Assembly: GCA_032718475.1 (NCBI GenBank)
Contig: JAUCBJ010003602.1
Coordinates: 1-64,000 of the forward strand
DNA length: 64,000 nucleotides
Origin: Nemertoderma westbladi
Taxonomy: Eukaryota > Xenacoelomorpha > Nemertodermatida > Nemertodermatidae
Direction: 5' to 3'
Below, one piece after another: positions 11,448 to 23,606 of the stretch. The first letter of the stretch is position 1. Each line of letters starts with the position of its first letter. The notes under the pieces were generated by a model. The model saw nothing but the letters and a program-made list of their open reading frames with translations. It was not told where the DNA came from and searched no databases. Both the position numbers and the translations under genes were made by a program.

Positions 11448-12388
11448 AGTTTATCATGTATATTCGAGCTTATTGCGCTGATAAATTTTGTGAGCTACTG
11501 TACTTTTGTATCTATCATGTTTGGGGAAACGCAGACCCCACTGAAACAAACACACCCTTGCAATCCTTGGGTTTGCTGAAACTCATCTTATGACGAATTT
11601 AGGCGCTGCAGTAATAATACTGTACTGTAGTACAGCCAGTGTGTGAGCATTTTTTGTGATAAAACTCAAGATAAAAATTTTAATAAAAAAACTCAAAACT
11701 CAAAAAAAATATAAAAAGAAAAAAAGAATAAACCCATAAAAACTCTAATCAATATTCATATAAAAGTACTAAGAAATTTACTTAAAAATATTTCATTTTA
11801 ATTTACTAGCTATGTTAAAATAAAAAAACTAGCTATATGTTCTAGAACATTAAATTTTTTATTGTATTTATGTTCTAGAATAGTATATAATACTTTTATA
11901 TTGTTCTGCAACTCCTCAATGTTGCTATTTTATCAATGATATATGATTTATAAATGTAGTGCTATACGGAACTCTAACCGAAAAGATGAAGCAAAATTTT
12001 CAAAAAACGGTCACACAGGCTATACTAATACTATGGTATAGTGCGGACTTCAATATTAGCTCCTGGTTGGCAACTGTTATATTCCTATTAGCTACAAAAG
12101 TGATTTAAATCAGTTGGGAATGGATATAAATTCTTTCAACTTCGGGAAGAATGTGCAAAAATAATAATCTAAAACACAATCAATAAAAATGTGTAAGTTC
12201 TAGAATTTTGTATTAGGAGTGTTAATATAGTAGTTACATTGGGTATTTTGGCTTTAGCTGGGTGATATACAGTTATATCATCCTATTGTTTAGCCAATCA
12301 GATTTGAGAATAAGCGAGAATACATGATAAACATATATATAGATAGGTATTAATAATATAACATAATATATAATATTTTTTACATTAG

Positions 12389-12600
12389 ATCCAGACATCC
12401 AGTTTTCTAGCGATATCCTCGTAACGCAGCAAAATACGACTTTGCAGCGTGGCGACCTTCGGAACGGAACGATGAAAAGTAATTACTATCTTGGTAACAA
12501 TAAACTTCTAGAAAAAAGTTTTTTTGACTTTTCTCCATTGATGAAAGCCATTGTAGGCGAAGTGAAATATATCTTTTACAGTTACCGTACAAATATTACA
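12389..12600 (+). CDS. Exon: linker with N-glycosylation sites
   Basis: Acceptor TACATTAG; open in the phase inherited from the lectin exon. The full version ends at ACA|GTAACT (phase 0, 212 nt). Shorter donors at AAAA|GTAATT (12478) and TTG|GTAACA (12493), both phase 1, would splice straight to 16400. It contains the sequons NTT, NGT and NIT and no cysteine. It reads PDIQFSSDILVTQQ near its start. No domain recognised. The start is firm and the end uncertain. Confidence 0.55.
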
Positions 12601-12784
12601 GTAACTGTAATTATTTGCATTAAAAGGATATTAATTTCATTAAAATTTCTAAACAGTACCATATTAAAGATAATAATTAAGTTGACATAATGAAAAAAGA
12701 TTACGTTCACCATTCTGGTAAAGGGCAATTTTCATCGTTTCTGAATCTCGCTGAGCTCGCTCGGTACATAAGTACACTCGGATC

Positions 12785-12830
12785 TTAACCCTATTAGCAC
12801 TGGTGGGGTGTCAATCCCCCCCCCCCCCCC
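12785..12830. mobile_element. Solo piggyBac-type end
   Basis: TTAA at 12785-12788 is followed by CCCTATTAGCACTGG, then GTCAAT and a poly(C) run. The same start CCCTATTA, with a GTCAAT plus poly(C) block a little further in, occurs at both ends of the TTAA-flanked element at 40396-41958. The other end of this copy was not found, so it may be truncated. Confidence 0.55.
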
Positions 12831-13501
12831 ACAGATTATAACTGCCCTTAAACCTTACAACCACATTCTGTATCTGCCCAATTTCTTTAGCAAAAAACTT
12901 TTGTAAAAAATGGTGTCCTCGTTGGATTTCTACATTTCGATGTGGGTGACACCTCAAAATTTGGTCCCCAGCACAAAATAACGGCTTTTATGAGTTCTTA
13001 ATTAGAGAATTCTTTTGGGGTATTTTATTGATACTGATTGGTATGAAGCACTCTACTTACTGCTCTATACAAGTATGTAAGTTTAGCGGTACGCCATTTT
13101 TGGGGCAGCAAAATTATGGCGTGGCACTTCAAATTTTGAAATACATGGTGTCCCACAAAATTTGACATGGTTTCGTTTTAAAATAACTCCGCTGCACATT
13201 AATAAAATTCAGGGTTATTGGTCTAATTAGAAAGCTAGAGTGCTAACTTAAAGAAAGAAACTTGTTGGAAACAATTATATTGCTATGGTAACCCCCTGCG
13301 GTAGTTCATAAAGAAACAAGGGTTTTAGAAAGGGGCATGAATAATTAATTTTAAGAGTAAAAATTGTAACATTTCAAAGCATTTAAAAATTTGTAGTTTG
13401 TTAATTAAGGAATTACAGTAACTTAAGATTGATTTGGTTGCAATGGAAACCTACTGCTTGTAATATCTGCAAACATTTTCATTTTCAACTTATTTTAAAT
13501 T

Positions 13502-15705
13502 TCATATGGTATGAATGAGAGATTTGCAATTATTACTTTGAAGAATGTTTTGGAAAGTTTCGTGAGTTTTGAGATTTTTGTATTTGATTTGGCTGTAAAA
13601 CTCGATGTGTCTCCCGCCGACATTCTGTACCTTAGCCAGTCTGCGGATTAGTTCAGAGTGGAGATGAGCAGTAGTTATAGATTGCAACGCAACACTAATT
13701 GCATTTTGCAGTTCGGTGAGTTCTTTAGATGACCCCACAAGTAAAAGTTACAGGGGGTGAGGTCTGATGCTCTAGAGGCCATGTTTTCGGACCATCTCGA
13801 CCAATTCATCTACCAAGAAACACATTATTGAAATATGCGCCAGAGGCGTAGCTTATTTTTGAGCGCCCCCCCCCCCCCCCCCCAAAAAAAAAAAATTAAA
13901 GCTATAACGCAAAATAATTATGGAAAGGGAGTATATTTATTAAAAAAATTATGATTATATTTATTACAAAAATAAGTAGGCCTAATTAGAAAAAAATATG
14001 ATATAATATAATTAAATAATACAATAGCGATATTAAATTGAAGCAAATTCGGTAATTAATGCCTTAAGGGGGGGGGGGGGGGGGGGGTGGGCTATTTTTC
14101 AAAATAATTTTCAAATAAAAAAAACACTGTTTTTTCGTAAAAAATTTGATGAACAATTGCAAAACTAAAAAAACTGCTCGAATTTTATTATTGCGCCTAC
14201 AGTACTAGTAGCTTTCATTTGATACCAAAAACTGACAAATTGGTTGAAAAATGGCGGAGGAGATGTGTTTTAAAATTGAAAAATACCATTCAGAGATAAT
14301 TGCCTTTAAAGTTTGAACCTTCCCGCGCAAAAACTGTCTGTTAGTATGTGAGAATGTCTGTCAATATATATATATAGGAACACGGAAGCACAAAACCATG
14401 CTAAAACTTTCGCTATGGGGGTTTACCTGGTCGCTGATTTCATTTCTGAGGTCAGTTTTCACTTTTAATGAAATCTAGTTATTCTGTTTGACGTGTTTGT
14501 CTGTCGACAATCTGTCCTTTAAATATAAGAAAATGGAAGACCATCTAGCTAAAGGTTTAGCTCTATGGGTTTTCCTGTCGCAGATTGTCAGTTTGGCTGA
14601 CTGTTTTAATTTGACGGACAGACTGACAGGCTTACAGACAGGAACGACGACGCCAAATTTGAATACTGATATCAGGAATGAAGTCACGGACCAAGAAAAC
14701 TCATTTAGGAAATTTTTGAGGCAGATATTATGAATTCCATTGTTTTGGAGACATACTGACGGACATACCAACAGTAAAACGGACAGACGGAGACGTAAGA
14801 CAGATGATCTTGCTAAACGGTTTTCATATTTGGAATCTGGATTTTTGAAAATTTTGAAAAAAAATTGAAAGCCAGTAACCCCATATCAGTGGATCTTAAG
14901 GCCAACTGATAAACAGCATTATTTATAAAGGCCACACTGATACAAAAGGCAATTGACTCACTGGGTGGGGTGCCTTTAATACTGTAGAGTCAGCCCATAC
15001 CAAGAAGGCAAAAACAACAGATGATAATGTATCGGCATGCCTGCAGCTCGTCTTGTCTTTATAGGTTGGTGGGCCATAATGCAGCCACCACTACTAATGA
15101 TTAAATTTCTAAATTTTTGCTTATAATCAAAATTTCCTCTTCTAAATATTTCTAAATTTTGCGCCCTCTGAGGCGGCGCCCACGGGCGACCGCTCATCCC
15201 TGCCCCACCCTAGCGGCGCCTCTGAGTATGCCCGCACAATTAGTCCCCAATGTGTTGGAGCACCGTATTGCTGGAAGACAACATCTCCGTTTTCGCCAAT
15301 GTTAGGCACAAAAACGTCTGTAACATCTGCAAATAATTATTACTTCTGCCGGTTCCTTCAAAGAAGTAGGGTCCTATAATGCGACTTTCGGACATTGCAG
15401 CCCACAGAGTTAGTTACCTTAGGAGAGTCTCTAAAATGCTCCACTATTTTATGGGGATTTTCTTTACCCCAAACGCGGCAGTTCCATCGATGAACCTGGG
15501 CATTCAGATGGAATGTGGATTCGTCACTGAAGAACCGTCACCCTTCCCTCTAAGTCATTGTTCTGCAAAGTCTGAGAGATTCTCCAGCGGCGACAACTCT
15601 TGTGGGGTAATCAGAAGGTTTTAGACCTTGGATAATTTGAATTTTATATGGCTTGAATTTCCGTTTACTTCTAAGATAATTCATCGCCCAGGTTACGGGA
15701 GCAAT
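13502..15705 (-). pseudogene. Tc1/mariner-superfamily transposase relic, split by an insertion
   Basis: Minus-strand remains of one DDE transposase in two blocks. The upstream block (15705-15225) reads, across frameshifts, YKIQIIQGLKPSDYPTR, FSDESTFHLNAQVHRWNC, GKENPHKIVEHFRDSPKV and QQYGAPTHWGLIVR. The downstream block (13837-13502) reads LGR.IGRDG, DLTPCNFYLWGHLKNSP and the tail VQNVGGRHIEFY. These are the conserved blocks of IS630/Tc1/mariner-type transposases (first Asp in FSDE, second in the Q.GAP.H block, third in SPDLTP). Stops, frameshifts and a 1.4-kb insertion (13841-15224) make it inactive. It lies in an intron of the lectin/Ig gene. Confidence 0.8.
13841..15224. mobile_element. 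hAT-like non-autonomous element inside the transposase relic
   Basis: It interrupts the mariner-type coding blocks, which rejoin in reading sense when it is removed. The ends are CAGAGGCGTAGCT at 13841 and, as inverse complement, CAGAGGCGCCGCTA ending at 15224. CAGAGGCG-type ends are common in hAT elements. The flanks ATATGCGC and GTATGCCC agree at 6 of 8 bases, consistent with a decayed 8-bp target duplication. The inside holds poly(C) at about 13867, poly(G) at about 14069 and no transposase. Confidence 0.65.
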
Positions 15706-15780
15706 CATAATAAAGTTAGTTAAATGTGGTCTTTATCCCCCTACGGTATATTGTTATATAATAATAATGCTATATTTCAG

Positions 15781-15829
15781 CCAACAGTCCTTAATCAACC
15801 AGTAAGTAACTACTGTATGTGTCTAACCG
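15781..15829 (+). CDS. Tentative small exon of the lectin/Ig gene
   Basis: 49 nt between CTATATTTCAG and CCG|GTAAGG, phase 0 to phase 1. This exactly bridges the phase-0 end of 12389-12600 and the phase-1 start of 16400. It would encode PTVLNQPVSNYCMCLTG with a CxC pair similar to YCRC in exon 34182-34310. A second strong donor (CCA|GTAAGT, near 15801) lies inside it. Needs transcript support. Confidence 0.4.
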
Positions 15830-16399
15830 GTAAGGATACTAGAAACTATTATACTACTGACAGGACAAACTACTGCACCAATCTTGGTGACAACTTGAGC
15901 ATATTTTCTTAATTTTTGAAATTTTAGGTGCCACGCCATTATAATATGCGCCAATAATGAGCTAATACTAGGTAGTCATGTTTTTAGAGAGTTAGAATAA
16001 TGTCATTTAAATCAGCGACCCAGAGAATAATGTCATTTAATTCACCGACCCAGACAACCTATATAAAATGCGGAGAAATCAAAACATTGTGGTATTGTCC
16101 GGATCTCACATTTATCACATTTGAAGTGCCACGCGAATTCTTAGATGCTCGAAAATTGCATACCGCTAATTTTTGGGAATGGAATATAATCGTATTCGAT
16201 TCAGCGTCTTGAAAAACCTACTAGAGCAAGGGAAAAAAGCCACACTATTAGTTTTTAAAATAAATTTGGTCCTGGGAGAACTTTCTATGTTTCATAAAAA
16301 TTATGGTACCCAGCTTACGAAATTTTGTGAACTGATGATGATCAGTGATCATAACATACTGATCATAACATAATGATCATAACAATGTATTTTCTACAG

Positions 16400-16498
16400 A
16401 TATTGCTACTGCCTGCCCCGACTGTAGAAGCAATGTTGAGACCGGTTGCCAACCCTCGTTCACTACATATTTTGATGGGAACCGAATGTTCTGCATAA
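16400..16498 (+). CDS. Exon: four-cysteine module
   Basis: 99 nt, phase 1 to phase 1, acceptor TTTTCTACAG and donor A|GTAAGT. It encodes 33 residues with C-x2-C-x7-C-x14-C (ACPDCRSNVETGC and RMFC). The length and phase make it a self-contained module. No family recognised. Confidence 0.65.
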   Translation: MLLLPAPTVEAMLRPVANPRSLHILMGTECSA

Positions 16499-16936
16499 GT
16501 AAGTTTATTCGATAGTATACGAATCATTTTAACTATAATATAGTCAAGTAATTTTTCATAAAATAGCACTTTATAGCGTTAGGGCACGAGTGATTTCGTT
16601 AACAAATTGGTGTACTGTATTTATAATATATAATAATGGCCTGCAGGGGAAGAAAATTACATGCGAAATTCGAATACCAATATCTCAGCTATTTCCCAAC
16701 CAAATTCAAATATTTTAACATATTATTTGCAATCCTTGCACGGCCAGCTTTCCACTAGTACCAACAAATCAAAATAAGATTGAAGAATAACTGCAGGAAG
16801 ACCGGTGGTGCGAAATCGCCGGAGACACTTCTTTCAAATACTTGTAGCTAAATAATGAAATCGAAAATAGAAATTCTGGCGCACACAGCAAGGACGGAGG
16901 TGAAACCATCTCTGTTTCAAATTTCATGCAATCTCA

Positions 16937-18395
16937 TTAACCCATACAATCCTGAATAATTTTTAGGCAGTGGAAAATTATTTTTCTGGTATAAACTAGT
17001 TAATTGGATGCTAAATAGTCGATTTTCAGTGGAAAAAGTTAAAATTTATATTTTGGTCAAAGAGAACAATCATGTTCCCAATAGGGGTCAACAGGCTTCA
17101 GGGATTCCAGTTGGGGACAACTTTCTGAATTTGTTAACTTTGTAAATCACAATACTTTGAGGCTGCAATGTATGGTAACAATGACTTATGCATGTTCAGA
17201 TGTGGGTCAGTATATGTGTGTCTGTCTGTCTGTATGTCTTTCGGGTCCATCCGTATTATAAAACTAAAAAAATACAATTATAAAATAAATAATTATATTG
17301 ATATATGAACAAATTACTACAAATACAAGAACTTACCACTACAATCAATACGCCCATTTTTTGCTCAAAACAAATACTAAAACCATAACCCAATATGGAC
17401 ATGGATGATTAGAACTAAATGATTACTGTAAAGCATGTTCAGGGCTGATGATATTCCAAATAACAGTTGCGTTCTGGGCGAAGACACAGATAGACGAGAC
17501 ACTTCATGCACTTGACCTGTGACTTCATTCCATAATGTCGACAACGAGAGCGATCACTATGTAAAACCATCTCCGGAAAATGAGCCACAATGTCCCTCCG
17601 AATGTCTTCTGCAGGTTATGGCATTGAGGGTCCTCACATGCCCTTCATGTTGGATGTAACAAGCACCAATCCTTGCACACTGACTGTCGGTGTTGTACAC
17701 TGACTGGAAGCAGGAGATGAGTCTGATGGGACAGCTATTAATTGGCGCCCTCTCTTTCATGTCAGTGTGGGGGGAGCCTTGTTTAGAAAGAGCAAGGAAG
17801 ATGCTATTGAACTGGTAAACCCTAAGAGATCGAGATTTTTCTCCTTCAGCTGGGAGCAGGCCCTCTTATATCCCAACCACCCATTTACAACAGCTACGTT
17901 TAGGACCCACAAGAATACACAACGGTACTACTTCATGTACTTATGGTCACAGACATATAAAGTTCAAACATATCAAACAAATCCACCCCTCCCATATGTT
18001 CGTTATATTCAGCTACAATTACAACTAAAATCTTCTTCTTCAGAGACTTTGACCATCACTGCACGGCACGGGCGCCACAGGTTCAGTCCCTACGAAAGTC
18101 TATGATAGTTGAACCATGCGATTATCATACCAATGGACAAGAAATAGACCAGAATTTCTGTCCATCTTCATGTCAAACATCCCTCGACTGTCTTTCCTGA
18201 GATCCCTCTCGCTCTTGAGTGGACAGCCCCTGGTTCTATCCTTGCGAAGGGAACCAATCGAATCGAACCCCATATCATTCAATATTCCTTGGCATTTGTA
18301 TGCCTCGAATGCAGCATAACTGAGTGCAAAGTTTCGTTGACGTGAGGCCGGCCTCATGTACTCGTCGAGTCAAATCGTCGTAATCAGGCTACATC
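16937..18395 (-). pseudogene. piggyBac transposase relic
   Basis: Minus-strand coding remains, with frameshifts. The block at 18357-18100 has GSLRKDRTRGCPLKS, GMFDMKMD and FLVHWYDNRMVQLS, matching the piggyBac GT.R..R..CPL and WYDN...L segments. The next stretch has YNEHMGGVDLFDMF-like and VAVVNGWLGYKR-like pieces of the DDE core end. Below about 17560 a cysteine-rich tail (CRHYGMKSQVKCMKCLVYLC) matches the piggyBac C-terminal zinc ribbon. A possible element end is TTAA at 16937-16940 followed by CCCATACAATCC. The N-terminal half is missing: the frame is cut where the BEL retrotransposon is inserted at 18401 and was not found on the other side. Confidence 0.75.
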
Positions 18396-18400
18396 GTATG

Positions 18401-18910
18401 TATTGCGGGATTATCGGGAGTCTATCCTTAGTACATAGAAATCCCTCTATTTCATTATAGCAAAATGACTGTCGTGCTGTTGACTTGGGTTGACATTTAG
18501 AATTGCCGATCCTACATATGAACTAATATAGTCTGTAAGAATTATAGTATGGCGTGACATTTAGAGCAGATAGTTCTATCCAATAGTAGCTTTCTGGGGT
18601 TTGATCTCCCACCCAATAGTAACTTTCTGAAGCTTTATCGTTCGATATTTACCTGCTTTACTGTATGTGCATAATATATATATTTTCCGCAATTTAGTTG
18701 TGGTTCTGTGCATCGTAGAGTAGTGTGAAGTACGCATCGTTTCCTACGGGTTTGTATGGTTTGAACTTTCTATACGGTTTGTTCGCACGGTTGAAACAAT
18801 ATATATATACGTTTAAATATAAAGGTCATCTGTTATTCGACATTCTTTACAAACCGCGTGTGTAATGGATGAACGTTCCACTACTAAGCTGCTAAGAAAA
18901 CGATGCAACA
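18401..18910 (+). repeat. BEL 5' LTR
   Basis: Nearly identical to 28815-29250 plus 29970-30023, differing at only a few bases across about 480 bp (CATAGAAATCCC to CGATGCAACA). It ends ...CAACA. The first 20 or so bases are less alike between the two copies. The AT-rich ATATATAT segments near 18670 and 18800 could serve as promoter elements; this is inference. Confidence 0.88.
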
Positions 18911-20347
18911 AAAGTAGGAAACGTCGCTAAGAGCGGAAGTTGTGTGAAAGTTGAGTCATCAATTCTAACTGTAATGTCTGATAAAGGCACTGGTACCGCC
19001 AGTGTTATTGAGCAGGAAAGGGGTGCAGTGGTTTATCATGCACGAAGATTGCATCATACACGATCGTCTGAAGCTGGACGGATCCATAGTCAGTTCGTGG
19101 CACGAAAATCTGGAACTGGGACGAGATCGAGTCTGGGGGTACGGCACCGAGCGAGGAGTTTAAATTTGGATGACGTTGACATTGGACCGCGATTTGTTCG
19201 AGCCCATTCGTGTGGAGACACCTTGGGGCCGAAAACAACTTTTGGTTGGGAACCATTATCCAAAAAACGACAGTAACGAGAGCTGGTGTGGGACCTGCCA
19301 AAATCCCAATTCTCAAAGAAGTAGGTGTGTTGGACGGGATAACTAAGGAGACAGACAGTGAGGTCGGTACCCAGGCTCCACAAACTTACTCGAGAATAAA
19401 GGAAAAAGTAACCACGCAAAAGACAACACGTTTAACCACGGCTATGGGTACACAAGAATTACCATATATGTACCCTTCGGCAGTGGAGCGGGCAGCAAGA
19501 AATTATAGACGCGTTCGGGCTGATATAAAGGATTGGGGGAGTGGGGCGAATATGGAGTTAAATCTGATGGACGCCATGGCCATTGTTAATAAATATTATG
19601 AAATTTTGGAGGCGTTCGGTCATAACGAACAGGCTCAACTAGTTGAGGGGAAAATAAGCGATATGATGGTACAAGCGTACATTAAGGGTATTTTGACAAG
19701 CAATGTCCGGGTTGGCAGTTCTACTGTAGGTAACCCCGTGGCACCAGAACACAGTTGGTATGGTGTACATAACCAACACAATGACACAGTTATGCCTCCG
19801 ATTTTACCAGAGGATAGCATTTCGAACCATCAGTCTGATCCTGATGGGTCCTGTAATACATCTTTATTACAGCACTAGATTTAGCACGGATTTAGAGGCC
19901 GAGAGAGCTGACCAAATAAGAGTGAGGGAAGAGGAGAGAGAAGCATGTGAATTGAAAGAGAAGCGTGAGAGAGAAGAATTAAATAGGAGGCGAGTGAGAG
20001 AGGATGGAGAAATAGATCGTGCTAAGGAGGAGGGTAAGCGGGAAATGGAATTTGCAACAAAGAGGCAACGAGGTCCCCTTAGGTTGGTAGCAATAAGGCT
20101 TGCTGTGAGATCAGTATCAGCCCAGAATAGTGAGGTGTCGCGAGTGAGTCGTGCTACTAAGGCTGTATCAGTGCAAGAGGCGGAAGTGAAACAAAATAAT
20201 GCGGCAAGTAAGCGCAGTATAGAGAAACAACTAGTCGAAAGGGATGGTTTGGTACGGCCTAACCCTAATGATACAAATAATATTAAAATAAATGAAGTGA
20301 GAGTTTTGAATATAGGGAAACACTTAAGGGTGCAAAATAGTTTATAA
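18911..20347 (+). pseudogene. BEL gag remnant
   Basis: Open stretches in shifting frames (18944-19276, 19210-19878, then in another frame to 20347). The second holds a helical region with LNLMDAMAIVNKYYEILEAF. The third is a highly charged Glu/Arg coiled-coil-like segment (EEREACELKEKREREELN). Position after the 5' LTR and the coiled-coil composition suggest gag. No CCHC knuckle is present, so the C-terminal part was lost, probably together with the protease at the LINE insertion. Confidence 0.65.
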
Positions 20348-20581
20348 TAATAATAATAATCGTTTTATATTCATCATAATTGACATAGCCTACATAATTA
20401 TAGCACATTTAGTAAAAAATTGATATTGTTGTACCTGATACTGCTTACTTAAAAATATATAGAGTCAATAAAATCACAATATTATCATCATCAATTCACA
20501 TAGACTTGTTAATAAAAACGTGAAATATATTATCCAACAAAATACGTCAATTTGTTTAAAAATAAATAAATAAATAACTAA

Positions 20582-23420
20582 TTACAGACGGAGGCGGTTA
20601 TACGTTTTAAAAAGCATTGACTGAGGCACGCAAACAGAATGTACAAGTGATAAAATTGAGTTATTAGAATTCCTGACTCTAAAAAACAGACTATGTAAGG
20701 CAAAGCGATGAATATGATTAATTGAATTAATCCTAAGTGACATTAACATATAACTGGCACTGAGATGAGTGTCTGTAATACTCTCATACAATTTAAAACC
20801 AAATAACTTCCTAACCGATTTATTTAGTGCTATACAAAGTTTATTAAACACGTTACGTGTGTAGTAACCGTCAGCCCAGAGGGCATTACAATAAACAGAT
20901 GAACAATAACTAGAAAAGAGTTGTATTTTTACATTATCGGAGCACCCACTGAACTTACGAATTAATTGGTTTGCATGCGAATAAAACTTCCTTGTCTGGG
21001 CCTTGATTTGATGTCCTCGTCATCACAAAAGTCACTTGTTATTATATGTCCAAGGTACTTAAACTTTTGAACTACTTCTAAGACCTTACCATCTAATATG
21101 AAAATCCTGCCTTCCCCAAAGCCACTGCGAGTTTTGCTGCGTATAATAAGACACTTCGACTTTTTAGGATTAAAGCTAATGAAGTTGATGTGTGCAAATT
21201 TCATACAGATATCTAACAGAAGCTGTAAAGAAGTAGGAGTCGTTGTAATTAAAACCAGATCATCAGCATAGTAAAGGTGATTGACACAAGTACTGTCAAA
21301 GGAACATCCTACCTCAGTATTGGTGAGGTCAATACTCAACCGGTCGATGAAAATGTTAAATAATTTCGGGCTTAATATGCTACCTTGCCGCACCCCGTTA
21401 CTGCACATAAATTGTTGAGACAAGGTACCAGACCATCTAACGTGCATTGATTGGTTTGTGTACCAAAACACGAGAACACGCAATAAAAATATGGGTATAC
21501 CACGTTCAAATAATCGCAAGAATAGAATATTATGGTCTACCGAATCAAAGGCTTTTGACGCATCGAGGAACGTTATATAAACATTAGAACCATTGAGCAA
21601 ATAATAATTGATGATTTCTTTTAGAGTATAACTACATAACTCTGTACCTAATTTCTTCTTAAATCCAAACTGCGCATCGGTTGTATATAAATAATGATCA
21701 ATACGACTTAAAATAATTAGCTCATATAATTTGCTAATAATAGACAAAAGCGAAATGGGACGATAATTTCCTTTATCGGATATATCGCGTGACTTGTCCT
21801 TAACTATAGGATTTAGTACAGTAGTTATCATTGAGATGGTAAAAAACCATGAACGTTAAAAGCAGTAAATAGCAGCGATAGTAGGCCGTGTAAATATTGG
21901 TTCGATAAAAATATGTGTTCTGCAAAGATACCATCTTTGCCACATGCTTTATGTTCCTTTAGATTAGTCATTGCACTGAGTAATTCACTTACATTAAAAA
22001 TCATTTCATTATTAAATTCAAGATCCGTAAAAAAGTTAAAAATATGAGAAATATCTGCACCGGAGTGGTTTGAGTTAAAAATATCAGAAAAATGATCCTT
22101 CCACATGTTGGCAATATTATAATCTCCACATGCACCCCCTACTTTAGCGGCACATGGGGTTTTATACTGTACATCGCGTTTTATATTTTTCCAGAACGTG
22201 TAACTAGAATCGGTCATCAAAGAGGACGCTAGTTTATCGTTGCGAATTGTATCCTGTTGCTTTTTACAGCGCCGCAAGGCCAGTTTAAACCGCGATCTAG
22301 ACAGCACCATTAATCGATGCACCTGACCAGACCGCGGACTATTGGCCTCCCGCCATAGAAGAAATTGTTCGCGAGCCTCCCTGTGGAGTTCACTGACCTC
22401 GTCATTCCAACCCGGAATTCCATGTTTCGAAATGGTCAGAGCTCCAGAATGGGGAATCGTTTCATCGGCGGCCAAATGCAGTGCCGATGTAATATTGTCG
22501 TATAACTGTTCAAGGTCTGATCGATGACCCGAACATTGTGGGTTACGGCACTGTAATGCCTCCCAAGGTAAATTTATCGATTTAAGATGACATGCCATTG
22601 CCTGTCCGTAATTGACTTTGTCCTGGTCTGAAGCCCGATCCCAGGCCGGTTTACTGAACCCGGGAGCCTGTTGGCCATGCGGAGAGGACTCCTCATTGGG
22701 TAAAACAACTTCCGTGTCGAGATCGATTATTAGCGGCATGTGATCAAGCGTTGATACGTCATAATCTACACTGATATTCATAACAATTGATTCCATTGTA
22801 CCACTACATATGAAGTGGTCAAGCCAGGATGTCGAGTTGTAGGATGCACTGACGTATGTGAACGTTGACGGCGGCAGCCGTTCCACGTCGATGATTCTCA
22901 ATCCAGTTTCCGTGCAAGTTGCCAGTAAGTCGACATAAAATTGTTGTCGATGATCAGTATTAAAGTCGCCAATAAACCCTACATGGTTTACAGGGATAGC
23001 TTCGATAAGGGTCTGAATCTTTCCGAGACAGTCCAAATATTCATCGTGGTTGTCCCTGCACTCATAAGGCAGGTATACATTAACTAAGACAATGTCATTA
23101 CCGCCCTTCTGCGAAACTTTTATTGCCAGAAATCGTGGATCCGAGGAATCTACGACTTCAATTGCACTCGCGAAATTACGTTTCCAAATCAGTCCTAATC
23201 CGCCGTATGGACGACCAACAAGGGACCCATTAGCGAGATCTACAGGCGATGTTCCATAATGTTCAAATTCATTATTTATCTTTCCCAGGTAAGGAATGTC
23301 CTGTTTAGGAAGTAAATGTTCCTGGATAAAAACAATGTCACATGATTCACAGAGTTTATCTAAAACTAGATGACTGCTACCGGTTCGTACAGAGTTTGCA
23401 TTGTATGATCCTATTCTCAT
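20582..23420 (-). pseudogene. LINE B ORF2: endonuclease and reverse transcriptase (two frameshifts)
   Basis: First frame 23420-21828 (530 codons) starts MRIGSYNANSVRTG and has endonuclease motifs (IQEHLL, GGLGLIW, GDFNTD, WLDHFI, LDHMPL). The second frame (21831-20962) overlaps it by ATGA and has the reverse transcriptase (GNYRPISLLS, FLDASKAFDSVDH, GVRQGSILSP, active site YYADD). Near 21010 a second indel shifts to the thumb region, open at 20851-20582 (KLCIALNKSVRKLFG). Together this is a standard EN-RT polyprotein of about 940 residues. Probable role: target-primed reverse transcription of LINE B. Confidence 0.88.
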
Positions 23421-23606
23421 TATCAGTTATTGTAGACTATTATTATCGACTGGGTGCGTGGAGGGAGACTGATCGCTTTGCTGATGTGATCGGTCGAACC
23501 ATTCACGGACGATGGAGTCGCTTGGCCACAGATCAGCGGAGGATTCCGATTTCAGGGTATCCATTTGATCACGTGTTCCAGAAACCACAAAAGATTTGTA
23601 ATTTGT

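Noticed and set aside
14475-14771. Frames on both strands near 14.5 kb
   Set aside because: Inside the hAT-like element; no domain and similar openness on both strands, so chance.
17767-18105. Plus-strand 112-codon frame
   Set aside because: Antisense to the piggyBac transposase relic.
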